NCBI GenBank assembly: GCA_002633025.1
Contig: NMRB01000549.1
Coordinates: 208,140 to 272,139, forward strand
Direction of reading: 5' to 3'
Source: Notospermus geniculatus
Taxonomy: Eukaryota > Nemertea > Pilidiophora > Heteronemertea > Lineidae
Length of the DNA stretch: 64,000 nucleotides
The first letter of the stretch is position 1. Each line of letters opens with the position of its first letter. The notes below the pieces were generated by a model. The model searched no databases. It was not told the origin of the DNA and saw only the letters and a program-made list of their open reading frames with translations. Of this stretch, positions 1 to 10,086 are shown in pieces. Made by a program: the position numbers and the translations under genes.

Positions 1-220
1 CAAGTACCTAATTCCTATGCCATACCGTAATGTAGGCCATGGGGCGCCCGCAAGCAAAATTAGGCCTAGCCTGGAAGGGCGCTAGGCATAGCCCTTGAAA
101 TTGTAGGCCAACCGGTACGGCTGGCCGCGGCCTAGTCCCTTGGCCCACATTTTCAAACGGAATGTGGTAAATACATGTATTTGTATTTCACGCAGTAATA
201 CAATTGTATAGTTCGCGTAA

Positions 221-370
221 AGCCTAGTTTATACTTCGACGCACGACCATCGGCGTCTGACGCGCGATCAAAATCTGGATGCCAACATAATGAAGTAGGC
301 TTATGTCGGCGTACAGATTTTGATCGTGCGTCGGACGCCGATGGTCCTGCGTCGAAGTATAAACTAGGCT
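221..370. mobile_element. 150-bp foldback MITE with TAA target duplication (PIF/Harbinger-like)
   Basis: The two ends are near-perfect inverted repeats about 65 bp long, beginning AGCCTAGTTTATACTTCGAC and ending with its complement. TAA sits at 218-220 and again at 371-373. The duplicate block at 2270-3248 has one TAA and no insert, which proves both the boundaries and the 3-bp duplication. A TAA/TTA 3-bp duplication is the known habit of PIF/Harbinger transposons. Assignment to that superfamily is inference, as no transposase is present. Confidence 0.85.
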
Positions 371-570
371 TAAGAGTGGTGTAACTTACGCGGTGAGTTA
401 CATGTACGCGCAACCAGGGCGTGAGTTACGCGTGACTTGCGCGTAATTTGCGCGTCTAAGTTACGCGAAGCAGTAGGGAATTCAAATTGTGATCTGTACT
501 CTATATAACGGTTGTCCCAGCAAAATAGTAGGTCCAAGCTAAAACTACATGTTGGCAGCTTCAGAATAGA

Positions 571-689
571 GAGTTTTTGCAAAGCCCCCGCAGCGCCGAC
601 GCGAACGTCTATACATTGTTCGCTATTCTCTTCGTGGCATCGAACAATGGGATTGGCGTTCGCGTTGGCGTTTCGAGGCTTTGCGAAGT
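571..689. mobile_element. Foldback MITE inside block A, copy 1
   Basis: The arms begin GAGTTTTTGCAAAGCCCC and end in a rough complement (GGCTTTGCGAAGTC). The body has ATTGTTCG and CGAACAAT facing each other. The same element is at 2672-2790 and a better-preserved relative is at 61215-61342. The arms here are more decayed than at 61215, so this is an older insertion that was duplicated with its host block. Confidence 0.7.
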
Positions 690-1898
690 CTTTAATATCA
701 GGGAGGTTAAGAATTCAAACGATCCAGACAACCTAGATTATGGGGTCGCCTGTTTTGGCCTCGGCAATGGCTTTGGGGCACCCTTTACTTGGAAGATATT
801 CTCCTGTCCGGCCAGTACCTCTAAACAGCAGAGCAGCAGTAACCTTTTCCGTCTAATCAAATGAATCTCAACCAGGCCTAAAACTTGAACAAAAGCATAC
901 ATACCTCAGTTTGTCAACTCATAAGCTTCATGCTGCAAAGTATGATTCACCCAAACTTCAACATGGGCAAAGTGCCAAGCTTGGAAATTGCACAAGTCAG
1001 TGGTAAATAATCCATGTCGCAGTTACCTAATGATGCTGGGTGACTTGAACAGGTTACAGCAAACACTCCAAGCTTGTGTTCAGTCAACTGGTGAATTGTA
1101 GTTTGTAGTTTAACATGTTTAATCATTGTGTTCACTTTCTGGTATCTATCATGTTGGTATTAAGCTCAATTATTGGGTCGTGCCGTTTACTTTGTTGGGG
1201 AAGTGCTTTTGTCGTGGGTTCGAGTCTGTGTTGGGGTTAACATGGAGTTCCTTTTTGCCATTGGGATGGCGTATTGCTTCAGTGGTTGATTTGATTCTTG
1301 GGTCTTGGCGGTCACCCTGGTAGGGAAGGCCTACCCCATCCCAATAAACATCACGGCCAGTACAGAATCGAACCCACCACAAAAGCAGTACACCAACACA
1401 TATATTGGCAAGACCTTAGAGTTGAGCTCACAGAAACATGATCGAACGAACCAACATAACAGCACGGCACTGTCCACTTGAAATGAAATGAAGATCAACT
1501 TTATTCCGTTCCAGCATCAGGGTCAGTCCGTATTTTACATTCCGTTTGCAACCACGATTCCGTTCCGTTCCGTTCCGTACTTAATAACTACCCCAATCAT
1601 GCTGCCGCTGCCGCAGCTGTTTCTGGCAGTAGTGTGCATGTACTTGTACCTTTTCAGTTACTTTTTTCGTCCCTATGTGATTCACCGCAAGGGTCGTTAG
1701 AGATTTAATGCGTTGATCCCTGGGTCCGTGCACGGACTAAGGCCTGCTGGAGTACAGATCGCAATTGACGTCCCTAAATTCGCGCAACTTACGCTTAACT
1801 TACGCAATGAGTTAAGCATGGCGCACACGTGCGACTAAAATGGGGGCGACTATACCGATGCGACTATTAAGTCGCATGCGATAATTACCTTTGAGGTT

Positions 1899-1930
1899 GA
1901 TCAGTGATGTCATCCGCGACATCACTGATC
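1899..1930. repeat. Perfect short hairpin
   Basis: The arms GATCAGTGATGTC and GACATCACTGATC pair over 13 bp with a 6-base loop ATCCGC. It is probably a tiny foldback remnant. No terminator function is implied in a eukaryote. Confidence 0.75.
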
Positions 1931-2164
1931 TTCCAAGGAAGCATTTGTCGCAAACGAGTCAACAAAAACTAAAAAAACTAAAAATATGTTCAGTCGCTGC
2001 TGTGGTCGCAAGACCAGTCCCTAGAAAATCGCCAGTGTGCGCCATGCTTTACGCGGTTGTTACGCGACTTAAGCCGACCTGACATCCGTTATCCGTTATG
2101 CGATTCGACGCTATCCATCAAAACATTGGCTTCATGTAGTGATGCCGAATGGGTGAATGTCGTC

Positions 2165-2262
2165 CTGGGTGACCCTAAATGTCACCCAGGATAAAACTGG
2201 GTGACCCTAAACGTCCCCCAGAACATGGCTGGGTGACGTTTAGACCCTAAACGTCCTCGGAG
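2165..2262. repeat. Short direct and inverted repeats of a GGGTGACCCTAAA motif
   Basis: GGGTGACCCTAAATGTC, GGGTGACCCTAAACGTC and GGGTGACGTTTAGACCCTAA follow each other about every 30 bp. This is a small cryptic minisatellite bordering block A copy 2. Confidence 0.6.
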
Positions 2263-2269
2263 ACTAGGT

Positions 2270-3248
2270 CAAGTACCTAATTCCTATGCCCTACCGTAAT
2301 GTAGGCCATGGGGCGCCCGCAAGCAAAATTAGGCCTAGCCTGGAAGGGCGCTAGGCATAGCCCTTGAAATTGTAGACCAACCGGCCGCGGCCTAGTCCCT
2401 TGGCCCACATTTTCAAACGGAATGTGGTAAATATTTGTATTTCACGCAGTAATACAATTGTATAGTTCGCGTAAGAGTGGTGTAACTTACGCGGTGAGTT
2501 ACATGTACGCGCAACCAGGGTGTGAGTTACGCGTGACTTGCGCGTAATTTGCGCGTCTAAGTTATGCGAAGCAGTAGGGAATTCAAATTGTGATCTGTAC
2601 TCTATATAACGGTTGTCCCAGCAAAATAGTAGGTCCAAGCTAAAACTACATGTTGGCAGCTTCAGAATAGAGAGTTTTTGCAAAGCCCCCGCAGCGCCGA
2701 CGCGAACGTCTATACATTGTTCGCTATTCTCTTCGTGGTATCGAACAATGGGATTGGCGTTCGCGTTGGCGTTTCGAGGCTTTGCGAAGTCTTTAATATC
2801 AGGGAGGTTAAGAATTCAAACGATCCAGACAACCTAGATTATGAGGTCGCCTGTTTTGGCCTCGGCAATGGCTTTGGGGCACCCTTTACTTGGAAGATAT
2901 TCTACTGTCCGGCCAGTACCTCTAAACAGCAGAGCGGTAGTAACCTTTTCCGTCTAATCAAATGAATCTCAACCAGGCCTAAAACTTGAACAAAAGCATA
3001 CATACCTCAGTTTGTCAACTCATAAGCTTCATGCTGCAAAGTATGATTCACCCAAACTTCAACATGGGCAAAGTGCTAAGCTTGGAAATTGCACAAGTCA
3101 GTGGTAAATAATCCATGTCGCAGTTACCTAATGATGCTGGGTGACTTGAACAGGTTACAGCAAACACTCCAAGCTTGTGTTCAGTCAACTGGTGAATTGT
3201 AGTTTGTAGTTTAACATGTTTAATCATTGTGTTCACTTTCTGGTATCT
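2270..3248. repeat. Direct repeat block A, copy 2 (empty-site copy)
   Basis: This is the second copy of the block at 1-1147, separated from it by 1.1 kb of unrelated DNA. It lacks the 150-bp MITE present in copy 1 and keeps a single TAA at about 2472-2474, so it serves as the unoccupied target site. Substitutions between copies are sparse, so the duplication is recent or represents two haplotypes placed in tandem. Confidence 0.9.
2672..2790. mobile_element. Foldback MITE inside block A, copy 2
   Basis: It is the same element as at 571-689, carried along in the duplicated block. A related copy with cleaner arms is at 61215-61342. Confidence 0.7.
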
Positions 3249-3797
3249 GTTGCACAGGCGTGGCACTTAGCCATGTTCAAGTTAGGGTGAATCTTACTTT
3301 ATAAGCCAGATACGACCTTCATGCTGTATAAGCCAGCTATCAGTTTCAAGCCACAGTAAGCATTTTGTCCTTTTGTCAGTCTACATATCGAAGGCCATTA
3401 GTACAATATAAAATGGTATCATTGTTCGTGGAAACAATAACTGCCTTTGTGAATTATTTGGATCTTTTGTCAATCTCTGTAGTGAATTCTAGTCACATGA
3501 ATAGTTTGTAGATACACATTGTGTGTCTATGATATCATATCAAAAATTGATCAAGGGGATTTTTGATAACACACGTATTTGGTTGAATTGCGATTGTGAG
3601 TTTGTTAGCTTTTGTTAGCTCACCTGTATACGTTGGTATAGGTTACGTTTCATTTCTCTGTACTTCATTATATATTCCGCCTGTAAATATTGCAACTGGT
3701 TATTAAGGGCCAGTAATGCTTCGGCGTCGGCCCTTCGCATGTGTATATTCAGTTTCTTATTGATAATAAATATTACATTACATTACATTAGGCCTAC
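3249..3797. other. Non-coding stretch ending in an ATTAC microsatellite
   Basis: No gene is seen. The segment ends in AATAAATATTACATTACATTACATTA (here given as the unit ATTAC repeated about 3.5 times at 3770-3790). This resembles the simple-repeat tail of a non-LTR retrotransposon 3' end. A hairpin-like phrase AAGGGCCAGTAATGCTTCGG lies upstream. A retroposon tail is plausible but no reverse transcriptase is left. Confidence 0.45.
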
Positions 3798-4038
3798 CTA
3801 CACAAAGTTTTTTGGTACTCCTTCTTTACACAGTATGATATGCACAACGTTTCTACCAGTGTTCCCTGGTCGTCTTCAGGTGGCTGACACAGTATGATAT
3901 GCACAACGTTTCTACCAGTGTTCCCTGGTCGTCTTCAGGTGGCTGAATTCAGCCACCTGAAGACGACCAGGGAACACTGGTAGAAACGTTGTGCATATCA
4001 TACTGTGTAAAGAAGGAGTACCAAAAAACTTTGTGTAG
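3798..4038. repeat. Long perfect palindrome with an internal 59-bp tandem duplication
   Basis: Right arm 3947-4038 is the reverse complement of left arm 3798-3828 plus 3888-3946. The axis is the EcoRI-like GAATTC at 3944-3949. The left arm additionally repeats its inner 59 bp (3829-3887 = 3888-3946). Each arm contains the string CTGAAGA...ACCAG...CTGGT...GAAAC, which resembles the core of a hammerhead ribozyme. There is no spacer at the axis. Confidence 0.9.
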
Positions 4039-4095
4039 TGTAATTTTCAAGCCCTTCTTAACAATGCCATTCAATGAAATTACATTACCTGTGGT

Positions 4096-5290
4096 GAGCT
4101 CTTACGATGGTGCAGTGTCCGTCGTAGACTAGTACCTGGTCCTACCGATGGTGTCGCTTTTGAATGGTAGGACCAGTCGTGGCCGCCATTTGTGGAGGAA
4201 TTCTGACAGTGACGTCACTTGAAAATTTTATGTAAATTATGTAAATTTATTCAATTCTCAATACGGCTGACGTACCAGAATGCAGATAGAAGGTGACCGA
4301 CCTTTGACCCAGGAAATTCACCAATCACGCCGGGGGTTTTCCATGTTAAAAATAGAAAATCTATCAACATAATAATTCACATACTTACCACCTGCGGCAG
4401 CACCGACCAATCAGAGGCACGAAGGCGGTAGGCACGCCCGCTCCTAACATACGCAAAAGCCCGGTGTAAAATAGTTAGGATCGGGTACCAGTCTATGTCC
4501 GTCGTCGTCCGTTAGCAGGGCGCGTTTCGTAACCGCTGGAGCTATTGATCTGAAACTTGGTACATATATACCCCCAGGTCAAATGACCTATTACACAAAG
4601 TTTCGGTGCGATTCGATTCTTGGTTTGGCCACCAGGTGGCTAAAACGAAAAACACAAAAAGTGCAATAACTCCTAAACTAATGACTGAATCATCTCCAAA
4701 TTTTTATCATAGGTGTGTCTAATGAGGACACATAACATATATAACGGGTTTTTGATTTGACCTACTTTTCAAGGTCACAGAGGTAAAAGTTCAGAATTTT
4801 GCCTTTTGGGGTCACATTTCGTAACCGCTGGGGCTATTGACCTGAAACTTGGTACATATAATACCCTTAGGTCATATGACCTATGACACCAAGTTTTGGT
4901 CCGATTTGATCCTTGGCTTGGCTACCAGGTGGCTACAAAAACACAAAAGTGTAATAACTCCTGAACTAATGACTAGATCATCTGTAAAGTTTTATCATAA
5001 GTGTATCTAATGAGGATACATGACATATATAACGGGTTTGTCATTTGACCTACTTTTCAAGGTCACATAGGTCACATTTTGCCATTTGGTGGCACGTTTT
5101 GTTGCTATTGTCTTTGACCAAATATCTTCTAACTTAGTGGATCAGGTGTCTGGGTAGGCCTACCCTCGGTACCTGGAAATCAAGGCTTGCCCGGGAACAT
5201 TTCGATTTGTAACATTTGTCATTCGTTCTTCTGGCACAGTACATTCACACAGGTGAGCACTTGGTCCATGGACCATTTCATTTGTTTTAT
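4096..5290 (+). repeat. Dispersed repeat family member (TTTCGTAACCGCTGG family)
   Basis: The block runs from GGTGAGCTCTTACGATGG to GTCCATGGACCATTTCATT. It contains two tandem sub-copies of about 290 bp (from about 4520 and 4812), both starting TTTCGTAACCGCTGG and continuing with ACTTGGTACATATA. A minus-strand relative lies at 48850-49370 and a fragment at 56785-56845. A looser relative is near 38385-38640. No protein is encoded. A 371-bp element interrupts it at 4125-4495. Confidence 0.75.
4125..4495. mobile_element. 371-bp TIR element with 9-bp target duplication
   Basis: The ends are TAGACTAGTACCTGGTCC and the imperfect complement of it (GGATCGGGTACCAGTCTA). TGTCCGTCG precedes the element at 4116-4124 and follows it at 4496-4504. 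The uninterrupted relative of the host repeat at 49270-49340 shows the site without an insert. A 9-bp duplication fits Mutator-like or Merlin-like transposition. The class is inference. Confidence 0.75.
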
Positions 5291-5414
5291 ACCAAACTCT
5301 GTTAGTTGCTGTCAGTTAATAAACTCGCGATTCCACAGGGTGTCCCACATTATTTTTCTACTCTTCAAGCATACCGCTAACTTCATGTAAAGTATATTTA
5401 TTACTTTTTTTGGC

Positions 5415-6150
5415 TGATGGGATTCATAGATGTTTTGTTGAACGCGTGAAATTTTTGCATTGATACCATTGCTATTTGGACTGTATCACTCAATTTAAAA
5501 TCAAAAAGTTGTAAAAAAATGTGATTCCGGAATACGGTAAAATACGGGTGGATGAAAAAATCCCAAAATCTAAATTTTCATTTCTCATAAATGCTTTACT
5601 ACAACTCGATGAAATTTTGCCTAACTCTGCTCCATGATATTGCCCCTAATATGTGAAAGTATTAAACCAATAACTTTAATATATGCCCTGTGGCGCTCAT
5701 TACTATAACGCCATATTTGAATCGAGCGTTTCGAAGTTTCACCATTTTCTCCTAAAATATGATGAATGATTACTATGGTTTTTACATTTGGCAATACAGT
5801 CTTAATACCAAAGATAATGTGTTGAAACTTTCACATTTTAGAAGCATAGCCACGGAAGAGTATGGAGTGAATTTCCATTGAGTTATAATGAATACTTTAA
5901 TATTGAGAAATAGAAATTTGAAGTTCGGGACAGGTTTTTCCTATCTTATTGGATTCCGGAATCACACATTTTTACAATGATTTTTAAATTGAGTGATACG
6001 GTGCTAATACCAAAGGTATCAATGCAAAAATTTCACACGTGAAACAAAACATCTTCACATCATACGGTACCAAATTTCATTGAATTATATTAGACAGTTG
6101 TTGAGAAATCAAGATTTGAAGTTCGGTGCGTTTTTTGGCCCGCCCGATAT
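5415..6150. mobile_element. Inverted-repeat element with mariner-like right terminus
   Basis: Segment 5430-5545 is repeated in reverse complement at 5940-6062, including GTGATTCCGGAATC and TGATACCATT. The right end reads GGCCCGCCCGATATAAG, the complement of TATATCGGGCGGGCC. That terminus recurs in mariner-type elements elsewhere in this window (32805, 36800, 37375). The inner part is shared with 8053-8590. No transposase is left. Confidence 0.6.
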
Positions 6151-7152
6151 AAGTAGGCCTACCAGGAATTTACAACTTAGTAATCAATCAAAAGGTTGGG
6201 CGTTAAGTTACTTTTTCTGATAATAGAGGGAGTACGGTAGGGGAGACTGGGGACCGATGGGCCATGGGGACCAATGAGCCACTCCCTTATCTGCTGACTG
6301 CAAGGCACTAGAACAATCTGCCCACTACCAACCGGACTACACTAATGTTGACCATCACCCACATTGTTTTCAAACTTCTGGAACAAAGCACAGACGTACC
6401 AGATAAACAAGTGTGTTTTTCACCTCCCGAAGTACATTTTTCTCGATTTCCTACATGTGTGATGGTGCAGTAATTGCATACATTTCAAACATCAATTTCA
6501 GGTGAGTGTTTCTGTTTTTTATTCCTCTCGCCACTCAAAGAATGTTCAGCTCAGTAGGTCACGTGATTCTTGTGTTATAATGACTTGCTCATCAGAGGCA
6601 GGGTTGGGGACCAATGGGCCAGTTTTGATGGGGTCCGAAGAGCCACTCTGGAGTCCAATGTACAGGTGACTCACGCCAATCATTTCGAATAGGCCTATGG
6701 ATCAGCTGCGTCCAGCTGTGTTTATGCCAAATGTACACAACAGGGTCTGATGTGAATTCTGGTTACCGATTAATTTTGAGTAAATATCACAGATCGGAAT
6801 AACTCCTCGATGCCCAACAGGTAAATCAGACATGACCTGCAAAGGCGATGCAATTGATCATTTTCATGATTTTGTTGCAGATTATACAAAATTAAATGAC
6901 AACATCATTTAATTTTCTGTTAAAATAGCATGGCCCATTGGACCCCGATGGGTGGCTCATTGGTCCCCTACCACGGGGTCCACTGAGCCACCTGGAACAC
7001 CTTTACTAAAGTGACCCTTGCGATAACAGTAAAGGGTTTCACTGTAAAAACAATGCGTGATTAATTGTGGCAATAGTTCTCCTTACAGCAGAAACTCTTC
7101 GTTGATTGCCGGCATCAAAGACTTTGACGCAATCGGCAATAACATAAAAAAT
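5615..7152. repeat. Direct repeat block B, copy 1
   Basis: It matches 8053-9753 at high identity over about 1.5 kb. It keeps an uninterrupted CCGG at 7109-7112 where copy 2 has a MITE. It includes a left transposon end at about 6238-6264 (GGGGAGACTGGGGACC) but lacks the matching right end. No coding sequence is recognised. Confidence 0.9.
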
Positions 7153-7302
7153 AGTGCCAATGGCACTGTGCCCGCTTGGCTTTTTAGCACAGTGGTGGAA
7201 AGCATAAGCCATATCAGAATCCCATACAAGCCATCTTTGACAATATCTGTGACCAAAGCAAACTGTACAACAGTGCCCATTTTCTCCACTACGTTAAACA
7301 AA

Positions 7303-7486
7303 TAGACACTGTCATCGATCAGTCACCGCCATGTTTGACCGCATCACTCCTCCTAATGGAGTTACCATTAGGGACCGCTTCACAATGGTAAGGAATCCTT
7401 ACACATATTATTGCGCTGAACTTCTTTTCAACATGGCGGTGGCTGATCGATACTAGAGGGTGTTATTTGGAACGCCCTCTAGTGTC
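7303..7486. mobile_element. Foldback MITE unique to the region after block B copy 1
   Basis: ATCGATCAGTCACCGCCATG at about 7314 faces CATGGCGGTGGCTGATCGAT at about 7433. A second small hairpin with arms CTAGAGGGTGTT and AACGCCCTCTAG follows at 7452-7484. The outer ends GACACT and AGTGTC are also complementary. Confidence 0.65.
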
Positions 7487-8052
7487 AAGAATGTGACCAA
7501 AGCATACATAGCAGATTTTGTGAGTTTGGTTTTGGCCTCCTGGTGGCAAAGTCAAGAATTAGATTTCACCAAAATTTCGTCAGAGAATCCTGTGGTGGTC
7601 ACATTGGTTACATCGAATTGCCTGGATATTATTCTGATTGTGGCAATTCACCCAACCATTTGGTCATGTCAGTTTTCCTTTTCCCCCCTCTATGAGGTCC
7701 TCACATACACAACTGTAGAATCAGGCAAACTGCTGACTTATTTTAGTTTTAAATGCAAATATCTCTTAAAGTGATGTTTTAAAATGGTGTTTCCAGCAAT
7801 AAAAGATAAATACACATTGAGCTAACATATGTACCAGATTCATTAATCAGTATTTTGAGTGTTTCTGCTTCATTTAAGACATTTTGCAAATGTCCTTTGT
7901 TTCACCATTCAGTTATGTAATGGTCACATTTTTTCTCTTTCACAATATAGAGTGATGTCTAAACTACATATTCCATCCGTTTTGAATACAACTGCCCAAC
8001 TATTAATACCTAAAAAAGGACTTGGTACAATCGTTCCTTAAGTATACAGCTC
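7487..8052. other. Spacer; no gene seen
   Basis: A 104-codon ORF (7460-7774) has no recognisable domain and ordinary intergenic composition. I see no RNA gene or transposon end. Confidence 0.4.
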
Positions 8053-9753
8053 CTTTTGCCTAACACTGTTCCATGATATTGCCCCTAATATGTGAAAGTA
8101 TTAAACCAATATTTTTAATATATGCCCTGTGGCGCTCATTACTATAACGCCATATTTGAATCGAGCGTTTCGAAGTTTCTCCATTTTCTCCTAAAATATG
8201 ATGAATGATTACTATGGTTTTTACATTTGGCAATACAGTCTTAATACCAAAGATAATGTGTTGAAACTTTCACATTTTAGAAGCATAGCCACGGAAGAGT
8301 ATGGAGTGAATTTCCATTGAGTTAATGAATACTTATTGAGAAATAGAAATTTGAAGTTCGGGACAGGTTTTTCCTATCTTATTGGATTCCGGAATCACAC
8401 ATTTTTACAATGATTTTTAAATTGAGTGATACGGTGCTAATACCAAAGGTATCAATGCAAAAATTTCACACGTGAAACAAAACATCTTCACATCTTACGG
8501 TACCAAATTTCATTGAATTATATTAGACAGTTGTTGAGAAATCAAGATTTGAAGTTCGGTGCGTTTTTTGGCCCGCCTGATATACGTAGGCCTACCAGGA
8601 ATTTACAACTTAGTAATCAATCAAAAGGTTGGGCGTTAAGTTACTTTTTCTGATAATAGAGGGAGTACGGTAGGGGAGACTGGAGACCGATGGGCCATGG
8701 GGACCAATGAGCCACTCCCTTATCTGCTGACTGCAAGGCACTAGAACAATCTGCCCACTACCAACCGGACTACACTAATGTTGACCATCACCCATATTGT
8801 TTTCAAACTTCTGGAACAAAGCACAGACGTACCAGATAAACAAGTGTATTTTTCACCTCCCGAAGTACATTTTTCTCGATTTCCTACATGTGTGATGGTG
8901 CAGTTATTGCATACATTTCAAACATCAATTTCAGGTGAGTGTTTCTGTTTTTTATTCCTCTCGCCACTCAAAGAATGTTCAGCTCAGTAGGTCACGTGAT
9001 TCTTGTGTTATAATGACTTGCTCATCAGAGGCAGGGTTGGGGACCAATGGGCCAGTTTTGATGGGGTCCGAAGAGCCACTCTGGAGTCCAATGTACAGGT
9101 GACTCACACCAATCATTTCGAATAGGCCTATGGATCAGCTGCGTCCAGCTGTGTTTATGCCAAATGTACACAACAGGATCTGATGTGAATTCTGGTACCG
9201 ATTAATTTTGAGTAAATATCACAGATCGGAATAACTCCTCGATGCCCAACAGGTAAATCAGACATGACCTGCAAAGGCGATGCAATTGATCATTTTCATG
9301 ATTTTGTTGCAGATTATACAAAATTAAACGACAACATCATTTAATTTTCTGTTAAAATAGCATGGCCCATTGGACCCCGATGGGTGGCTCATTGGTCCCC
9401 TACCACGGGGTCCACTGAGCCACCTGGAACACCTTTACTAAAGTGACCCTTGCGATAACAGTAAAGGGTTTCACTGTAAAAACAATGCGTAATTAATTGT
9501 GGCAATAGTTCTTCTTACAGCAGAAACTCTTCGTTGATTGCAGGTGTAAAGGTTTTTAGTGTCCCCCCCTGTAAAACGTGTCCACTTCTATTGTTGAATG
9601 ACGGAATAAGCGGCATGCGTATACAAACCAATTGTCAGACATTAGAATGTAACAATAGGATCTTTTGTTCCTGGGACAGTTTGTCCTGGGGACATTCTTT
9701 CCCTTTACACCGGCATCAAAGACTTTGACGCAATCGGCAATAACATAAAAAAT
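8053..9753. repeat. Direct repeat block B, copy 2
   Basis: It is the second copy of 5615-7152. It differs by a 165-bp MITE (9545-9709) and several 1-8 bp indels. Flanking sequences on both sides are unrelated to those of copy 1, apart from the right transposon end. Confidence 0.9.
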
Positions 9754-9776
9754 GGCCCATCGGTCCCCAGTCTCTC
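8673..9776. mobile_element. 1.1-kb TA-flanked TIR element (GGGGAGACTGG family)
   Basis: The left end is GGGGAGACTGGAGACCGATG and the right end is the complement, CCAGTCTCTCC. Each is bordered by TA (8671-8672 and 9777-9778). The interior repeats phrases such as GGGGACCAATGGGCCA on both strands near both ends, like subterminal transposase-binding repeats. Another right end of the same family is at 10026-10051, again followed by TA. No transposase ORF is seen, so the element is non-autonomous. Confidence 0.7.
9545..9709. mobile_element. 165-bp MITE with CCGG target duplication (Ginger-like), copy 1
   Basis: The ends are TGTAAAGG and CCTTTACA. It is preceded by CAGG (a one-base change from CCGG) and followed by CCGG at 9710-9713. 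Block B copy 1 has a single CCGG at 7109-7112 and no insert. A second copy lies at 23773-23932 in the other orientation, also between two CCGGs. TGT...ACA ends with CCGG-specific 4-bp duplications are the published signature of Ginger transposons. The class call is inference from that. Confidence 0.8.
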
Positions 9777-9778
9777 CT

Positions 9779-9923
9779 AATTATAGGCCTCCTAATGAAA
9801 TAACAAGTGTTAATCGAACTTGACCTAGATTTTGTGGTCATACACACCAATATGCAATATGAAAATGATCCGTCAAAAACTGAAGGCGCTATCCATCTGA
9901 CAAGGGAAAAGTTTACGGACACA

Positions 9924-9955
<32 letters not shown>

Positions 9956-10086
9956 CGACAGACCACCACTAAAGGCGCCAAGCACAGCATAAGCCCTTTT
10001 GGCCTATGGGCCAAGCGGGCTAAAAATGGCCCATCGGTCCCCAGTCTCTCGTAATTATAGGCCTCCTAATGAAATAACAAGTGTTT
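9779..10086. repeat. Duplicated transposon right end and flank
   Basis: The string ATGGCCCATCGGTCCCCAG plus about 35 bases of downstream flank occurs at 9751-9810 and again at 10024-10086. About 210 bases lie between, including the microsatellite. Confidence 0.7.
9920..9957. repeat. ACGC microsatellite
   Basis: The tetramer ACGC is repeated about nine times. It sits inside an insertion that separates two copies of the same transposon right end (9751-9810 and 10024-10086). Confidence 0.95.

Larger units (their letters stand above)
1..1147. repeat. Direct repeat block A, copy 1
   Basis: This block matches 2270-3248 almost base for base and may continue left of the window. Compared with copy 2 it carries a 150-bp MITE plus its target duplication (221-373), an extra 6 bp near 171 and an extra 8 bp near 113. 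Homology stops abruptly after the shared word CTGGTATCT. No credible protein is encoded. The short ORFs are the same in both copies and look like no known family. The left half holds a GTAACTTACGCG-type motif repeated with variations (about 380-470). Confidence 0.9.
1148..2269. other. Spacer between block A copies; no gene seen
   Basis: No ORF here resembles a protein family. A perfect 13-bp-arm hairpin lies at 1899-1930 (GATCAGTGATGTC, 6-nt loop, complement). At 2165-2262 the phrase GGGTGACCCTAAACGTC recurs three times with small changes, partly in inverted form. Confidence 0.6.

Noticed and set aside
4442-4470. Third Ginger-like end (CCGGTGTAAAA at about 4461)
   Set aside because: No partner end or second CCGG at a suitable distance.
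7083-7305. Paired ORFs of 72 and 82 codons on opposite strands
   Set aside because: They overlap each other and span the border between block B and unique DNA; no motif.
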